From NCBI GenBank assembly GCA_016650435.1, contig JAENVT010000111.1, forward strand, positions 1 to 23,837: a stretch of DNA of 23,837 nucleotides, in the 5' to 3' direction. Both the position numbers and the translations under genes were made by a program. The first letter of the stretch is position 1. Each line of letters begins with the position of its first letter. Below, one piece after another: positions 7,248-14,059 of this stretch. The stretch comes from Ilumatobacteraceae bacterium. Its GTDB lineage: Bacteria; Actinomycetota; Acidimicrobiia; Acidimicrobiales; Ilumatobacteraceae. The notes below the pieces were generated by a model. That model saw only the letters and a list, made by a program, of their open reading frames with translations, was not told where the DNA came from and ran no database searches.

Positions 7248-7907
7248 ATGACCACCGAAACGATGTCTCCCGCCACCGCCGGTTCCAACCACGCCGATCC
7301 CCGACCGCTGTTCACTACCGCCGTTCAGACCGCCGTGCCCGTGATCGCCGCCGTTCGGACCGACCAACTCGACCTGCCGTCACCCTGCTTCGAATACGAC
7401 GTCAAAGGGCTGATGTCGCACCTCGTATTCGTGTTGCATCGCGTCGCCGCGCTGGGCCGCGGCGACGAGGCATTCGCTCCAAACTCGATGGCCGACGCCG
7501 TTATCGAGCACGACGATTGGGTTGCCGACTGGAAGGCCGCAGCTGCCGAGGTCGACGCGGCTTGGGCCGACGACGCCAAGCTCGAATCCACGGTCGTACT
7601 GCCGTGGGCGACGATGACCGGTGCCGCAATGCTCGGCATGTACGTCAGCGAGATCACCACACATACTTGGGATGTCGCCAAGGCCACCGGCCAAGACCCC
7701 GAATGGGACGACGCGGTGTGCAGGTTGGCGCTCGATGCGATGCGCCGCGACCTGCCGATGGCCGACAGGACTCCGATGTGGGACGAGTTCAAAGCCCACG
7801 CTCCCGCCAACTTCCAATTCGACCCACCATTCGCCAACGCCGTCGCCATTCCTGTCGATGCCCCACTGATCGATCAGCTCGTCGGCTGGACCGGCCGCCA
7901 GCCCTGA
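7248..7907 (+). CDS. TIGR03086-family metal-binding protein (DinB / maleylpyruvate-isomerase-like)
   Basis: A 219-residue four-helix-bundle protein of the DinB-like superfamily that includes mycothiol-dependent maleylpyruvate isomerase. Putative metal ligands are His58 (MSHLV), Glu135 (VSEIT) and His139 in TTHTWDVAKATG, the diagnostic TIGR03086 block. Proteins of this family are thought to be thiol-dependent (mycothiol) transferases or isomerases, but most are untested. The ATG at 7248 is preferred to the upstream GTG at 7218 because that start lies inside the palindrome and a -10-like CATGAT sits 6 bases before 7248. It probably responds to the divergent WYL regulator. Confidence 0.85.
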   Translation: MTTETMSPATAGSNHADPRPLFTTAVQTAVPVIAAVRTDQLDLPSPCFEYDVKGLMSHLVFVLHRVAALGRGDEAFAPNSMADAVIEHDDWVADWKAAAAEVDAAWADDAKLESTVVLPWATMTGAAMLGMYVSEITTHTWDVAKATGQDPEWDDAVCRLALDAMRRDLPMADRTPMWDEFKAHAPANFQFDPPFANAVAIPVDAPLIDQLVGWTGRQP

Positions 7908-7950
7908 CCAGCTAGCCCCAACCGGTCCGCCTCAATCCGGCACTCTTCAC

Positions 7951-7982
7951 CTTGGTGGCGTGGCTACTGCTGCGCCACCGAG
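7951..7982. terminator. Hairpin at convergent gene ends
   Basis: CTTGGTGGCG (7951-7960) pairs with CGCCACCGAG (7973-7982) with one G-U pair around a 12-base loop. It sits between the stops of the convergent TIGR03086 gene (7907) and proline-racemase-family gene (7964) and overlaps the end of the latter. No T-run follows on either strand, so termination is only inferred from position. Confidence 0.4.
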
Positions 7983-9016
7983 GTAGATGTGCCCCACGTG
8001 TCGGACAGTACGTAGCCGCTGGGCCACGGATCATCGGCATCTACGAAGTAGTGATGGAGGCCAGTGATCCAGGCCCTTCCGCGGATCGTTGCCTCGATCG
8101 CCGGGAACGAACCAACCGTCGTCTCGCCGACAATGGTGCCGTGAAACTCGGATCCGATGATCGACGAGTGGGTCAGTCCGCCCCCGACCTGCAACACGCC
8201 GCGGGCGTGCAGCACCGCCATGCGCGCCGTCGTGCCGGTGCCGGTCGGTGAGCGATCGGATCGACCCGGCGAAACGATGCAGGTGTTGCGCGCCCTGACC
8301 CGATTGCCCTCGTGCGTCAACGGTCCGGCAAATTGCACGATCGACACGTTTTTGATGTCGGGCGATTCGGGGTGCACGACCGGATGCTGTTCACGTGCGG
8401 CAACACGAATCTGCTCGCCGAGCACCGCGAGATCGCGGGCTTCGTCCGGAACGACCTCGAACCCAAGAGCGGCCGCATCGACGATCGCGTAGATCATCCC
8501 TCCATAGGAGATGTCGATGGTGATCGACGCGCTGAGACCGGCGACCTCGAGCGGCGTATCGAGCGCGAACGCGAACGCCGGCACGTTCTTCAATGTGACG
8601 CTGACGCATTTTCCGTCGCGGCATTCGGCAACGATGTCGACCGGGCCCGCCGGCATGTCGAGGCGGAATCTTGTCTCAGGCTCGACCATCGGAATGACAC
8701 CCGTTTCCAACAACACCGTGGCGATGCACATGGTGTTGGAACCTGACATCGGTGGATACTCGGTGGGCTCCATGATAATCGCTCCTGCCGCGCAATCGTC
8801 GCGTGTCGACGGCACGAGCAGATTGACGTGTCGAGCGACCGAACCTCGCGGCTCGCAGATCAATAGCCGGCGAATGTCATCGTGGTCGCGTTCGAACGCC
8901 AACTTCTTGGCCATCATCGTGTCACCCGCCGGCGGCAGCACACCGCCCGTGATCACGTCGCCTTGTTCGCCCTCGGCATGACAGCCGACAACAGCGATGA
9001 TCCGTTTGCCCGCCAT
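7964..9016 (-). CDS. Proline racemase / hydroxyproline epimerase-dehydratase family protein (Ser/Thr variant)
   Basis: A 350-residue enzyme of the proline racemase family, which contains proline racemase, 4-hydroxyproline 2-epimerase and trans-3-hydroxy-L-proline dehydratase. Family blocks are GDVITGGVLPPAG, PPMSGSNTMC (residues 88-97), ISYGGMIYAIVDA and DRSPTGTGTTAR (254-265). The two catalytic positions are Ser91 and Thr258. Racemases and epimerases have Cys at both, and the characterised dehydratase has Cys then Thr. This pair therefore argues against racemase activity but does not settle the reaction. The ATG at 9016 was chosen because GGGAG lies 6 bases upstream, although a TTG directly precedes it. 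It follows the ACT-domain gene by 19 bases, so the two are likely an operon. Confidence 0.85.
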   Translation of the reverse strand: MAGKRIIAVVGCHAEGEQGDVITGGVLPPAGDTMMAKKLAFERDHDDIRRLLICEPRGSVARHVNLLVPSTRDDCAAGAIIMEPTEYPPMSGSNTMCIATVLLETGVIPMVEPETRFRLDMPAGPVDIVAECRDGKCVSVTLKNVPAFAFALDTPLEVAGLSASITIDISYGGMIYAIVDAAALGFEVVPDEARDLAVLGEQIRVAAREQHPVVHPESPDIKNVSIVQFAGPLTHEGNRVRARNTCIVSPGRSDRSPTGTGTTARMAVLHARGVLQVGGGLTHSSIIGSEFHGTIVGETTVGSFPAIEATIRGRAWITGLHHYFVDADDPWPSGYVLSDTWGTSTSVAQQ

Positions 9017-9035
9017 CAACTTCTCCCGTGCCCGC

Positions 9036-9419
9036 TCAGCGCTTCCTGCCGAGCGCCGCCTTCAACCCGTCGAGATCCTTGGAGCCGAACACGACCCTGT
9101 TGTTGGTTGCGACGTAGACGAGATCGAGATCGATTCCGGCCTCGGCGACAGTCCGGGCGAGGTCGGCGAGTGCACCGGGACGGTCTTCGACATCGACCAC
9201 CACGACCTCGCGCTCGCGAGAGACGACAGCTTGATGGGTGATGGCCAGCGCGTGCCTGGCAGCTTCGGCGTACGGCACGAGGATGTGTAACTCGGCACGG
9301 TCGCCCACGCCAACACATGTCGCCGCGGCGAGGTTGACGCCGGCGTCGCTGATTGCCGCGGCAATCTTGGCAAGCGCGCCCGGACGGTTGTCGACCTCGA
9401 TGACCAGATCCATCGCCAT
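9036..9419 (-). CDS. Tandem ACT-domain protein (amino-acid binding)
   Basis: A 127-residue protein of two ACT domains in a row: residues 3-60 with VDNRPGALAKIAAAISDAGVN and residues 70-127 with VEDRPGALADLARTVAEAGID. ACT domains bind amino acids or other small ligands and usually control enzymes. This protein has no catalytic domain and may regulate a partner or sense the product of the neighbouring enzyme. The start ATG at 9419 is supported by AGGGGG about 6 bases upstream; a second ATG at 9413 lies two codons in. It is the first gene of the pair with the proline-racemase-family enzyme, pointing to an amino-acid (imino-acid) pathway. Confidence 0.82.
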   Translation of the reverse strand: MAMDLVIEVDNRPGALAKIAAAISDAGVNLAAATCVGVGDRAELHILVPYAEAARHALAITHQAVVSREREVVVVDVEDRPGALADLARTVAEAGIDLDLVYVATNNRVVFGSKDLDGLKAALGRKR

Positions 9420-9592
9420 GAACTACCCCCTGTGAGTCGTGGCGTGATTCTGTCACTCCCGGCGAGCGCTGTCGCCCCCGGTGTTTGTTGGACGTTGCGG
9501 CCCTGACATGCCCTCGTGCAGCCATGGTGCCGACTTGTCTGCATCGTGTCGAGTCGGCAGGATGGACAGATGACATCGAGCCACGCCAACAG

Positions 9593-10171
9593 ATGACCGT
9601 ACGCACCAATTCGTCGTCGGGACGAGTCATGACGATGGCAGTCGTGTCGCTGCTGGGCGGGTGCACCTTCGGTCCAGGAAAGGCCGCTACGACCACAACT
9701 GCGACGCCCGCGACCACCACGACGACAACAACCACCACCACCATCCCCCCGACCACGACCAGCACCACCACGACAACCACGACGACCACGACGACGCTTC
9801 CCCCGACAACAACCAGCACCACGATCCCGTTGATCACCGAAGGTGCCACCATCATCGTTGCCAACGCATCCGGCGTCACCGGGGCGGGTGCGCTCCTCGG
9901 TCAGGAACTGGGCGACGGCGGCTTCCATGTCTTCGACGTCACCAACAGCGCCGGTGTCGAAGAGCGTCTCGACGTCAGCAAGGTGTACTTCTTGCCGGCA
10001 GGCTTCGATGTCGCCACGTCGATCGGTCGGGTGATGGGCGGCATCCTGGTGGCGCGCATGCCCGTGCCCGTTTCGATCACGGGTGGCCCGGCTGCGCTCG
10101 GCGACGCAACCGTTGTCGTGATGTTGGGCAAGGATCTGGCCAAGAACAAACCGATCCTGCCTGGTACTTGA
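9593..10171 (+). CDS. Lipoprotein with poly-Thr stalk and LytR_C domain
   Basis: A 192-residue predicted lipoprotein. The lipobox LLGGC ends at Cys24, after a short basic start and a hydrophobic stretch (13-23). Residues 33-78 are almost only Thr, with a few Pro and Ser, forming an extended wall-spanning linker likely to be O-glycosylated. The folded C-terminal part (about 84-181; ATIIVANASGVTGAGALLGQELGDGGFHV) is a LytR/CpsA/Psr C-terminal (LytR_C) domain, normally found on cell-wall enzymes, but here the LCP catalytic domain is absent. The ATG at 9593 is the most plausible start, though without a clear SD. The 173-base gap to the divergent ACT gene shows no named element beyond a weak 6-bp inverted repeat (9529-9534/9553-9558). 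Confidence 0.78.
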   Translation: MTVRTNSSSGRVMTMAVVSLLGGCTFGPGKAATTTTATPATTTTTTTTTTIPPTTTSTTTTTTTTTTTLPPTTTSTTIPLITEGATIIVANASGVTGAGALLGQELGDGGFHVFDVTNSAGVEERLDVSKVYFLPAGFDVATSIGRVMGGILVARMPVPVSITGGPAALGDATVVVMLGKDLAKNKPILPGT

Positions 10172-10178
10172 CCACGCG

Positions 10179-10200
10179 ACGACGGTGCGTCAACCGTCGT
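10179..10200. terminator. Hairpin between convergent lipoprotein and kdpE genes
   Basis: ACGACGGT (10179-10186) and ACCGTCGT (10193-10200) form a perfect 8-bp stem with a 6-base loop, just after the lipoprotein stop and across the kdpE stop. Position and symmetry suggest a bidirectional terminator. Only a short TTCT follows on the plus strand, so efficiency is doubtful. Confidence 0.5.
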
Positions 10201-10873
10201 TCTGAAAGCGGTAACCCATCCCCGAATCGGTGATGAAGTGTTGAGGCCGGGCGCCGTCGACTTCGAGCTTGCGACGGATGTGCGCCATGTGAACTCGCAA
10301 CAGGTTGGGGTCGGGATCGTATGAGGCACCCCACACAGCGGTGATCAACTGGCGGTAAGTCACCAGCCGGCCCGGATAGCGCACGAGGTACTCGACCATC
10401 GCCCACTCGGTCGGCGTCAGTCTGACTTCGACGTCTCCGGTAAATGCTCGGTGGCCGATCAAGTCGAGTCTGAACGACGACGTGGTGACCTCGGCCATCG
10501 ACTCATCAGCGTCGGTGCTCCGCCGCAACACGGCACGCACGCGAGCCAGTAGCTCGGCCATTCCGAACGGCTTCGTCACGTAGTCGTCTGCTCCGGCGTC
10601 GAGGGCTTGCACCTTCGATCGCTCGTCGTCACGCACCGTCAGCACGATGATCGGGATGGTCGTCCAACCCCGCAAGGCTTCGATGACCAGGACGCCGTCC
10701 ATGCCGGGCAACCCGAGATCCAGCAGGACGATGTCGGGATGTTCACTCGCGGCCAGTTGGATACCTCGTTCGCCCGTGCTGGCCTCGAACACCTCGTAGC
10801 CGCGCGCACCAAGATGCAGGCTGAGGGCCCGGCGGATCTGCGGCTCGTCATCGACCACCAGGATGCGATTCAT
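10190..10873 (-). CDS. kdpE: KdpE-type OmpR/PhoB-family response regulator
   Basis: A 227-residue response regulator of normal KdpE length. The receiver (residues 3-115) has acidic Asp8/Asp9, phosphoacceptor Asp52 in LLDLGLPGMDG, Thr79 and Lys101 (TKPF). The winged-helix DNA-binding domain (about 130-225) contains VRLTPTEWAMVEYLVRYPGRLVTY and the usual VHMAHIRRKLE recognition helix, ending in GMGYRF. KdpE activates kdpFABC when K+ is scarce. It is the only complete KdpE in the locus but lies 3.2 kb from kdpD, separated by a rightward three-gene module and a receiver-only paralogue. It is divergent from the short kinase gene. GACAAC lies 6 bases before the ATG; no good SD is visible. Confidence 0.88.
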   Translation of the reverse strand: MNRILVVDDEPQIRRALSLHLGARGYEVFEASTGERGIQLAASEHPDIVLLDLGLPGMDGVLVIEALRGWTTIPIIVLTVRDDERSKVQALDAGADDYVTKPFGMAELLARVRAVLRRSTDADESMAEVTTSSFRLDLIGHRAFTGDVEVRLTPTEWAMVEYLVRYPGRLVTYRQLITAVWGASYDPDPNLLRVHMAHIRRKLEVDGARPQHFITDSGMGYRFQNDG

Positions 10874-10962
10874 CCCGAAGTTGTCCGACCAATGACCTCG
10901 ATGAATTCGCAGAGTAGTCCGAAAGGCAGTGCGCGAGCGTCTTGTCGGTGGGATGATGAGGC

Positions 10963-12117
10963 GTGCTGCCCGGCTCGGTACCGCGATGGCTGTTCGGTCT
11001 ACTTGTCGGCGTCGCCGCAGTGCTCGCTATCACGGTCTCGTTCGGGTTCATTCACGACCGTCTGTCGTTGGCTACCCCTGCACTGCTGCTGGTTCTCCCG
11101 GTGCTACTCGCTGCTGTTCTCGGAGGAAGGTGGCCGCCCATCGTGGTGGCGGTCTGCGCGGCGCTGGCGTTCAACGCCTTCTTCATCCCGCCTGTTCTGA
11201 CGTTGAAGATCAGCCGACTGGACGACGTCGTCGCGTTCGTCGTCTTCGTCACGGTGGCGGCCGTGATCGGCACCCTCGTTGGCCAGCTGTCGGACCGTCG
11301 GTTGGTGGCCGAGCAGCATGCGACCGAGATCGCCAGAGTCCACAGTGAATTGATCGAGCTGACGGCGGAGCGAGAAAAGCTCGCGGCGGAGGCGCAACAG
11401 GTGGCGGTGTTTCAAGAGGTGGATCGTCAACGGTCGGCCCTGCTGCGCGCCGTCTCACACGATCTGCGAACTCCACTGGTGACCATCAGCGGGGTCTCGT
11501 CCGACTTGCGTTCCAACGAGCTCTTCGACGAGTCGACGAGAAACGACCTGCTCGACCTCGTCATCTCTGAAGCCGAACGACTGGACCGTCTTGTAAGCAA
11601 CCTGCTCAGCTATAGCCGAATCGACGCAGGGGCGCTGAAACCTCACCTCGAAGTAGTCGATTGTGACGAGATCATCGACCGCTGTGTTCGTCGGCTGCGA
11701 CGTCTCTTTCCCGATTCTTCGCTCACCGTCGATGTTGCTGCTGACATTCCACCCCTGCTGGCTGATCCCGGCCTGCTCGACCAGGTACTGACGAATCTGC
11801 TCGAAAATGCGGCGCGACATGGAGGCCAGCACACCCAAGTTTCGGCGTCGGTTGAGGACGACGCAGAGGCAACCGACGGCTTCGTCTTGATCAGCATTGA
11901 CGACGACGGGCCGGGACTCGGCAATGTTGATCGTGAGCGCATGTTCGAACCTTGGAACGAACACGGAAAGGGCTCGCTATCGGGCCTCGGTCTGGCCATC
12001 TGCAAGTCCATCATCGAGGCCCACGGGGGTAAGATCTGGGCACATGACAACCCCGCTGGAGGCGCTCGATTCTCTTTCACCATCCCGGTCTTCGTCGCCG
12101 GCGACGATGACCAATGA
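10963..12117 (+). CDS. Short KdpD-like sensor histidine kinase (DUF4118-HisKA-HATPase)
   Basis: A 384-residue membrane kinase resembling only the C-terminal half of KdpD. Four hydrophobic segments (about residues 9-31, 38-53, 58-76, 88-108) form a DUF4118 module. A short coiled region (115-155) leads to the dimerisation domain, with His166 in LLRAVSHDLRTPL, then the ATPase domain with the N box around Asn282 (NLLENAARHG), DDDGPGLG (G1) and LSGLGLAICKSII (G2). It lacks the N-terminal Walker-A KdpD domain and the USP domain of the full-length protein. The start is GTG 10963; a GAGG lies too close and a GGTGGG about 10 bases away, so the start is approximate. It overlaps the next response regulator by 11 bases and is surely its partner. 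Confidence 0.85.
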   Translation: MLPGSVPRWLFGLLVGVAAVLAITVSFGFIHDRLSLATPALLLVLPVLLAAVLGGRWPPIVVAVCAALAFNAFFIPPVLTLKISRLDDVVAFVVFVTVAAVIGTLVGQLSDRRLVAEQHATEIARVHSELIELTAEREKLAAEAQQVAVFQEVDRQRSALLRAVSHDLRTPLVTISGVSSDLRSNELFDESTRNDLLDLVISEAERLDRLVSNLLSYSRIDAGALKPHLEVVDCDEIIDRCVRRLRRLFPDSSLTVDVAADIPPLLADPGLLDQVLTNLLENAARHGGQHTQVSASVEDDAEATDGFVLISIDDDGPGLGNVDRERMFEPWNEHGKGSLSGLGLAICKSIIEAHGGKIWAHDNPAGGARFSFTIPVFVAGDDDQ

Positions 12118-12838
12118 TTCGCCCACCGTGTTGGTCGTCGACGATGAGCCGGCGCCGCTGCGGATGATCGAAGCCTCCCTGAAAATTCGCCACTACCAGG
12201 TGGCTACGGCGGCGACGGGCGCCCGCGCTCTGGAGTTAGTTGCCGTACACGAACCCGATGTCATGATCGTCGATCTCGGCCTTCCCGACATCGATGGTCT
12301 CGTCTTGTGCCGGCAGCTTCGCCAATGGTCCAAGAGTCCAATCATCGTCGTCACGGCCGACGGCAGCGAGGAACGCATGGTGCAGGCCCTCGACGAGGGC
12401 GCCGACGACTATGTGATCAAACCGTTCTCGATGCCCGAGCTCATGGCCCGGATCGGGGTTGCCATTCGTCACCGCAGCATGGTCGGCTCGGTGTCCGACG
12501 AACTGACCATCGTCATCGGGTCGCTCGAAGTCGATGTCCAAGCCCACCAGGCGCGCATCGATGGACAGCCGATCGATCTCCCTCCGAGGCAGTTCAAACT
12601 GCTGACCATGTTGGCCCGCAATCCGGATCGAATCCTCACCTACCGGCACCTCAGCCAGTACCTGTGGGGCCCGGAGAGCGGCGACGTGTCACATGCCTTG
12701 CGCATCCTGGTGAGCAAGCTTCGCAAGACGCTCGGCGTGGGTGACGCGATTCCTCGCATCGCCACCGAGCCGTACATCGGCTATCGACTCGTCAGTTCTG
12801 CAGCCCAGAGCCAGCCGCTACAGGGCGGCGTCGAGTGA
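12107..12838 (+). CDS. OmpR-family response regulator, partner of the short KdpD-like kinase
   Basis: A 243-residue two-domain regulator. Its receiver has Asp12/Asp13, phosphoacceptor Asp56 (IVDLGLPDIDG), Thr83 and Lys105 (IKPF). The winged-helix output domain starts near residue 145, with LPPRQFKLLTMLARNPDRILTYRHL and the helix HALRILVSKLRKTLG. It is clearly more distant from KdpE than the receiver-only paralogue is, so this is a separate two-component pair rather than a simple kdpE copy. The ATG at 12107 lies inside the kinase gene (stop at 12117), an 11-base overlap that implies coupled translation. Its targets are unknown, but position suggests the kdp operon or the DUF4118 gene downstream. 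Confidence 0.85.
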   Translation: MTNDSPTVLVVDDEPAPLRMIEASLKIRHYQVATAATGARALELVAVHEPDVMIVDLGLPDIDGLVLCRQLRQWSKSPIIVVTADGSEERMVQALDEGADDYVIKPFSMPELMARIGVAIRHRSMVGSVSDELTIVIGSLEVDVQAHQARIDGQPIDLPPRQFKLLTMLARNPDRILTYRHLSQYLWGPESGDVSHALRILVSKLRKTLGVGDAIPRIATEPYIGYRLVSSAAQSQPLQGGVE

Positions 12839-12875
12839 TCCGGCCGATCGACGTAACGCGGAGTAGACCATCACC

Positions 12876-13640
12876 ATGAGCAATCGCGAGTACTCCTCCG
12901 CCCCTGTCGGCTCAGCCGGCGCCGCCGCCGCCATCGGCATCGGCGGGCTGCTCGTACCGGTTCGCGATGTCATCGGCAACACCAACGTTGCTCTGGTGCT
13001 GGTTGTCGTGATCGTCGCTGCAGCCACGTTCGGCGGACGGATCGCCGGGGCGATGACCGCGGGCGCGGCCTGCCTGTCGTTCAACTTCTTCCATTCACAG
13101 CCGCTGTACACGTTGCGAGTCCGATCGGCCGATGACATCTGGACAATCGCGCTGCTGTTCGTCATCGGTCTGGTCGTTGGCCAATTGGCGGTGTTTGCGC
13201 GCACGAACCAGGCGAGGGCGATCATCGAGCGCGCCGGTATCACTCACCTCGAAGAGGTCGGTGCTCTGGTCGCAGAGGATCAACCGCCGGACGCTGTGTG
13301 GGACGCGGTCCAAGCAGCGCTGCTCGACGAGTTGCGGCTCATCGGTGCCACCTTCGAACCCGGCGATCATCCGGACGGCCCAATGGCGACGCTGGAGCGC
13401 ACCGGCACGTTCGACAACAAGGTCATGTTCTGGAGCCGCGAAGGCATGGAACTTCCTCGCGATGGCGTGGCTCTTCCCGTTCGGGCCGGCACGCGCTCGT
13501 TCGGGCGAATTGTGCTGGAGCCGAGCCCAGGCCGCGGCACGACGCGCGACCAGCGACGCGTCGCCGTTGCCCTCGCCGACCTCTTCGCGGTGACCCTTGA
13601 CCGCCAGTCGCCGGCGGGCGACAACTTGCAGCCCACCTGA
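12876..13640 (+). CDS. Kinase-less DUF4118 / GAF-like membrane sensor
   Basis: A 254-residue protein. Three to four hydrophobic segments (about residues 13-29, 37-55, 57-72, 88-107) match the DUF4118 membrane module of KdpD, including the NFFHSQPLYTL loop at 70-80 that parallels NWYYVVPYNTL in KdpD. A cytoplasmic GAF-like part follows (about 140-243). There is no histidine, N-box or ATPase motif, so it cannot be a kinase. It may sense K+ or membrane state and modulate one of the neighbouring kinases. The ATG at 12876 follows GGAG by about 12 bases, a rather wide spacing. It ends 25 bases before the convergent receiver gene and is in the same direction as, and 37 bases after, the response regulator. 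Confidence 0.75.
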   Translation: MSNREYSSAPVGSAGAAAAIGIGGLLVPVRDVIGNTNVALVLVVVIVAAATFGGRIAGAMTAGAACLSFNFFHSQPLYTLRVRSADDIWTIALLFVIGLVVGQLAVFARTNQARAIIERAGITHLEEVGALVAEDQPPDAVWDAVQAALLDELRLIGATFEPGDHPDGPMATLERTGTFDNKVMFWSREGMELPRDGVALPVRAGTRSFGRIVLEPSPGRGTTRDQRRVAVALADLFAVTLDRQSPAGDNLQPT

Positions 13641-13665
13641 TTCGCTGTTGTCGTGGTACGAGGCC

Positions 13666-14049
13666 TTAGGGACGATCCTTCGCCGCGTCCGAGTCTCGTC
13701 GCAGAACACCCGCGATGCGATCTGCTAGGTCGGCCATGTCAAATGGCTTCGTGATGTAGTCGTCGGCGCCGGCCTCGAACGCTTCAGTTTTAGACTGTTC
13801 GTCGTCGCGAACGGTCAGCACGATGATGGCGACGCGGCTCCACTGCCGGATCGATTCCAGGACAACGATGCCGTCCGTATCGGGCAGGCCGAGATCGAGC
13901 AGAACCACATCAGGATTCCGGGCCCGAATGAGTGTGATGGCGGCTTCACCGGTCCTCGCCTCGAAAACCTCGTATCCTCGAGCACCGAGGTTGAGAGACA
14001 ATGCTCGGCGAATCTGCGGCTCGTCGTCGACGACCAAGATGGTGTTCAT
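13666..14049 (-). CDS. Receiver-only KdpE paralogue (no DNA-binding domain)
   Basis: A 127-residue protein that consists of a receiver domain only. It shares long blocks with the full KdpE at 10190-10873 (VVDDEPQIRRALSL, LGARGYEVFEA, LTVRDDE, EAGADDYITKPF) and keeps Asp8, Asp9, Asp52, Thr79 and Lys101, so it should be phosphorylatable. It stops after VLRRDSDAAKDRP, where KdpE begins the linker to its winged helix, and the convergent gene leaves no room for a degenerate output domain. The ATG at 14049 lies 10 bases after the kdpD stop, with AGAAG in the gap. It occupies the usual position of kdpE in the operon. A phosphate sink, a shuttle or an unfinished duplicate are all possible. Confidence 0.82.
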   Translation of the reverse strand: MNTILVVDDEPQIRRALSLNLGARGYEVFEARTGEAAITLIRARNPDVVLLDLGLPDTDGIVVLESIRQWSRVAIIVLTVRDDEQSKTEAFEAGADDYITKPFDMADLADRIAGVLRRDSDAAKDRP

Positions 14050-14059
14050 CAGTCGCTTC

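Noticed and set aside
9016..9879. Long minus-strand frame with a poly-Val tract
   Set aside because: It is the antisense of the poly-Thr linker (ACN read backwards as NGT) and of the ACT gene; no SD, and composition is purely a shadow.
13607..13622. GTCGCC/GGCGAC hairpin near the end of the DUF4118 gene as a terminator for the convergent genes
   Set aside because: It lies inside the coding sequence, has a 6-bp stem and no T-run; common by chance at this GC content.
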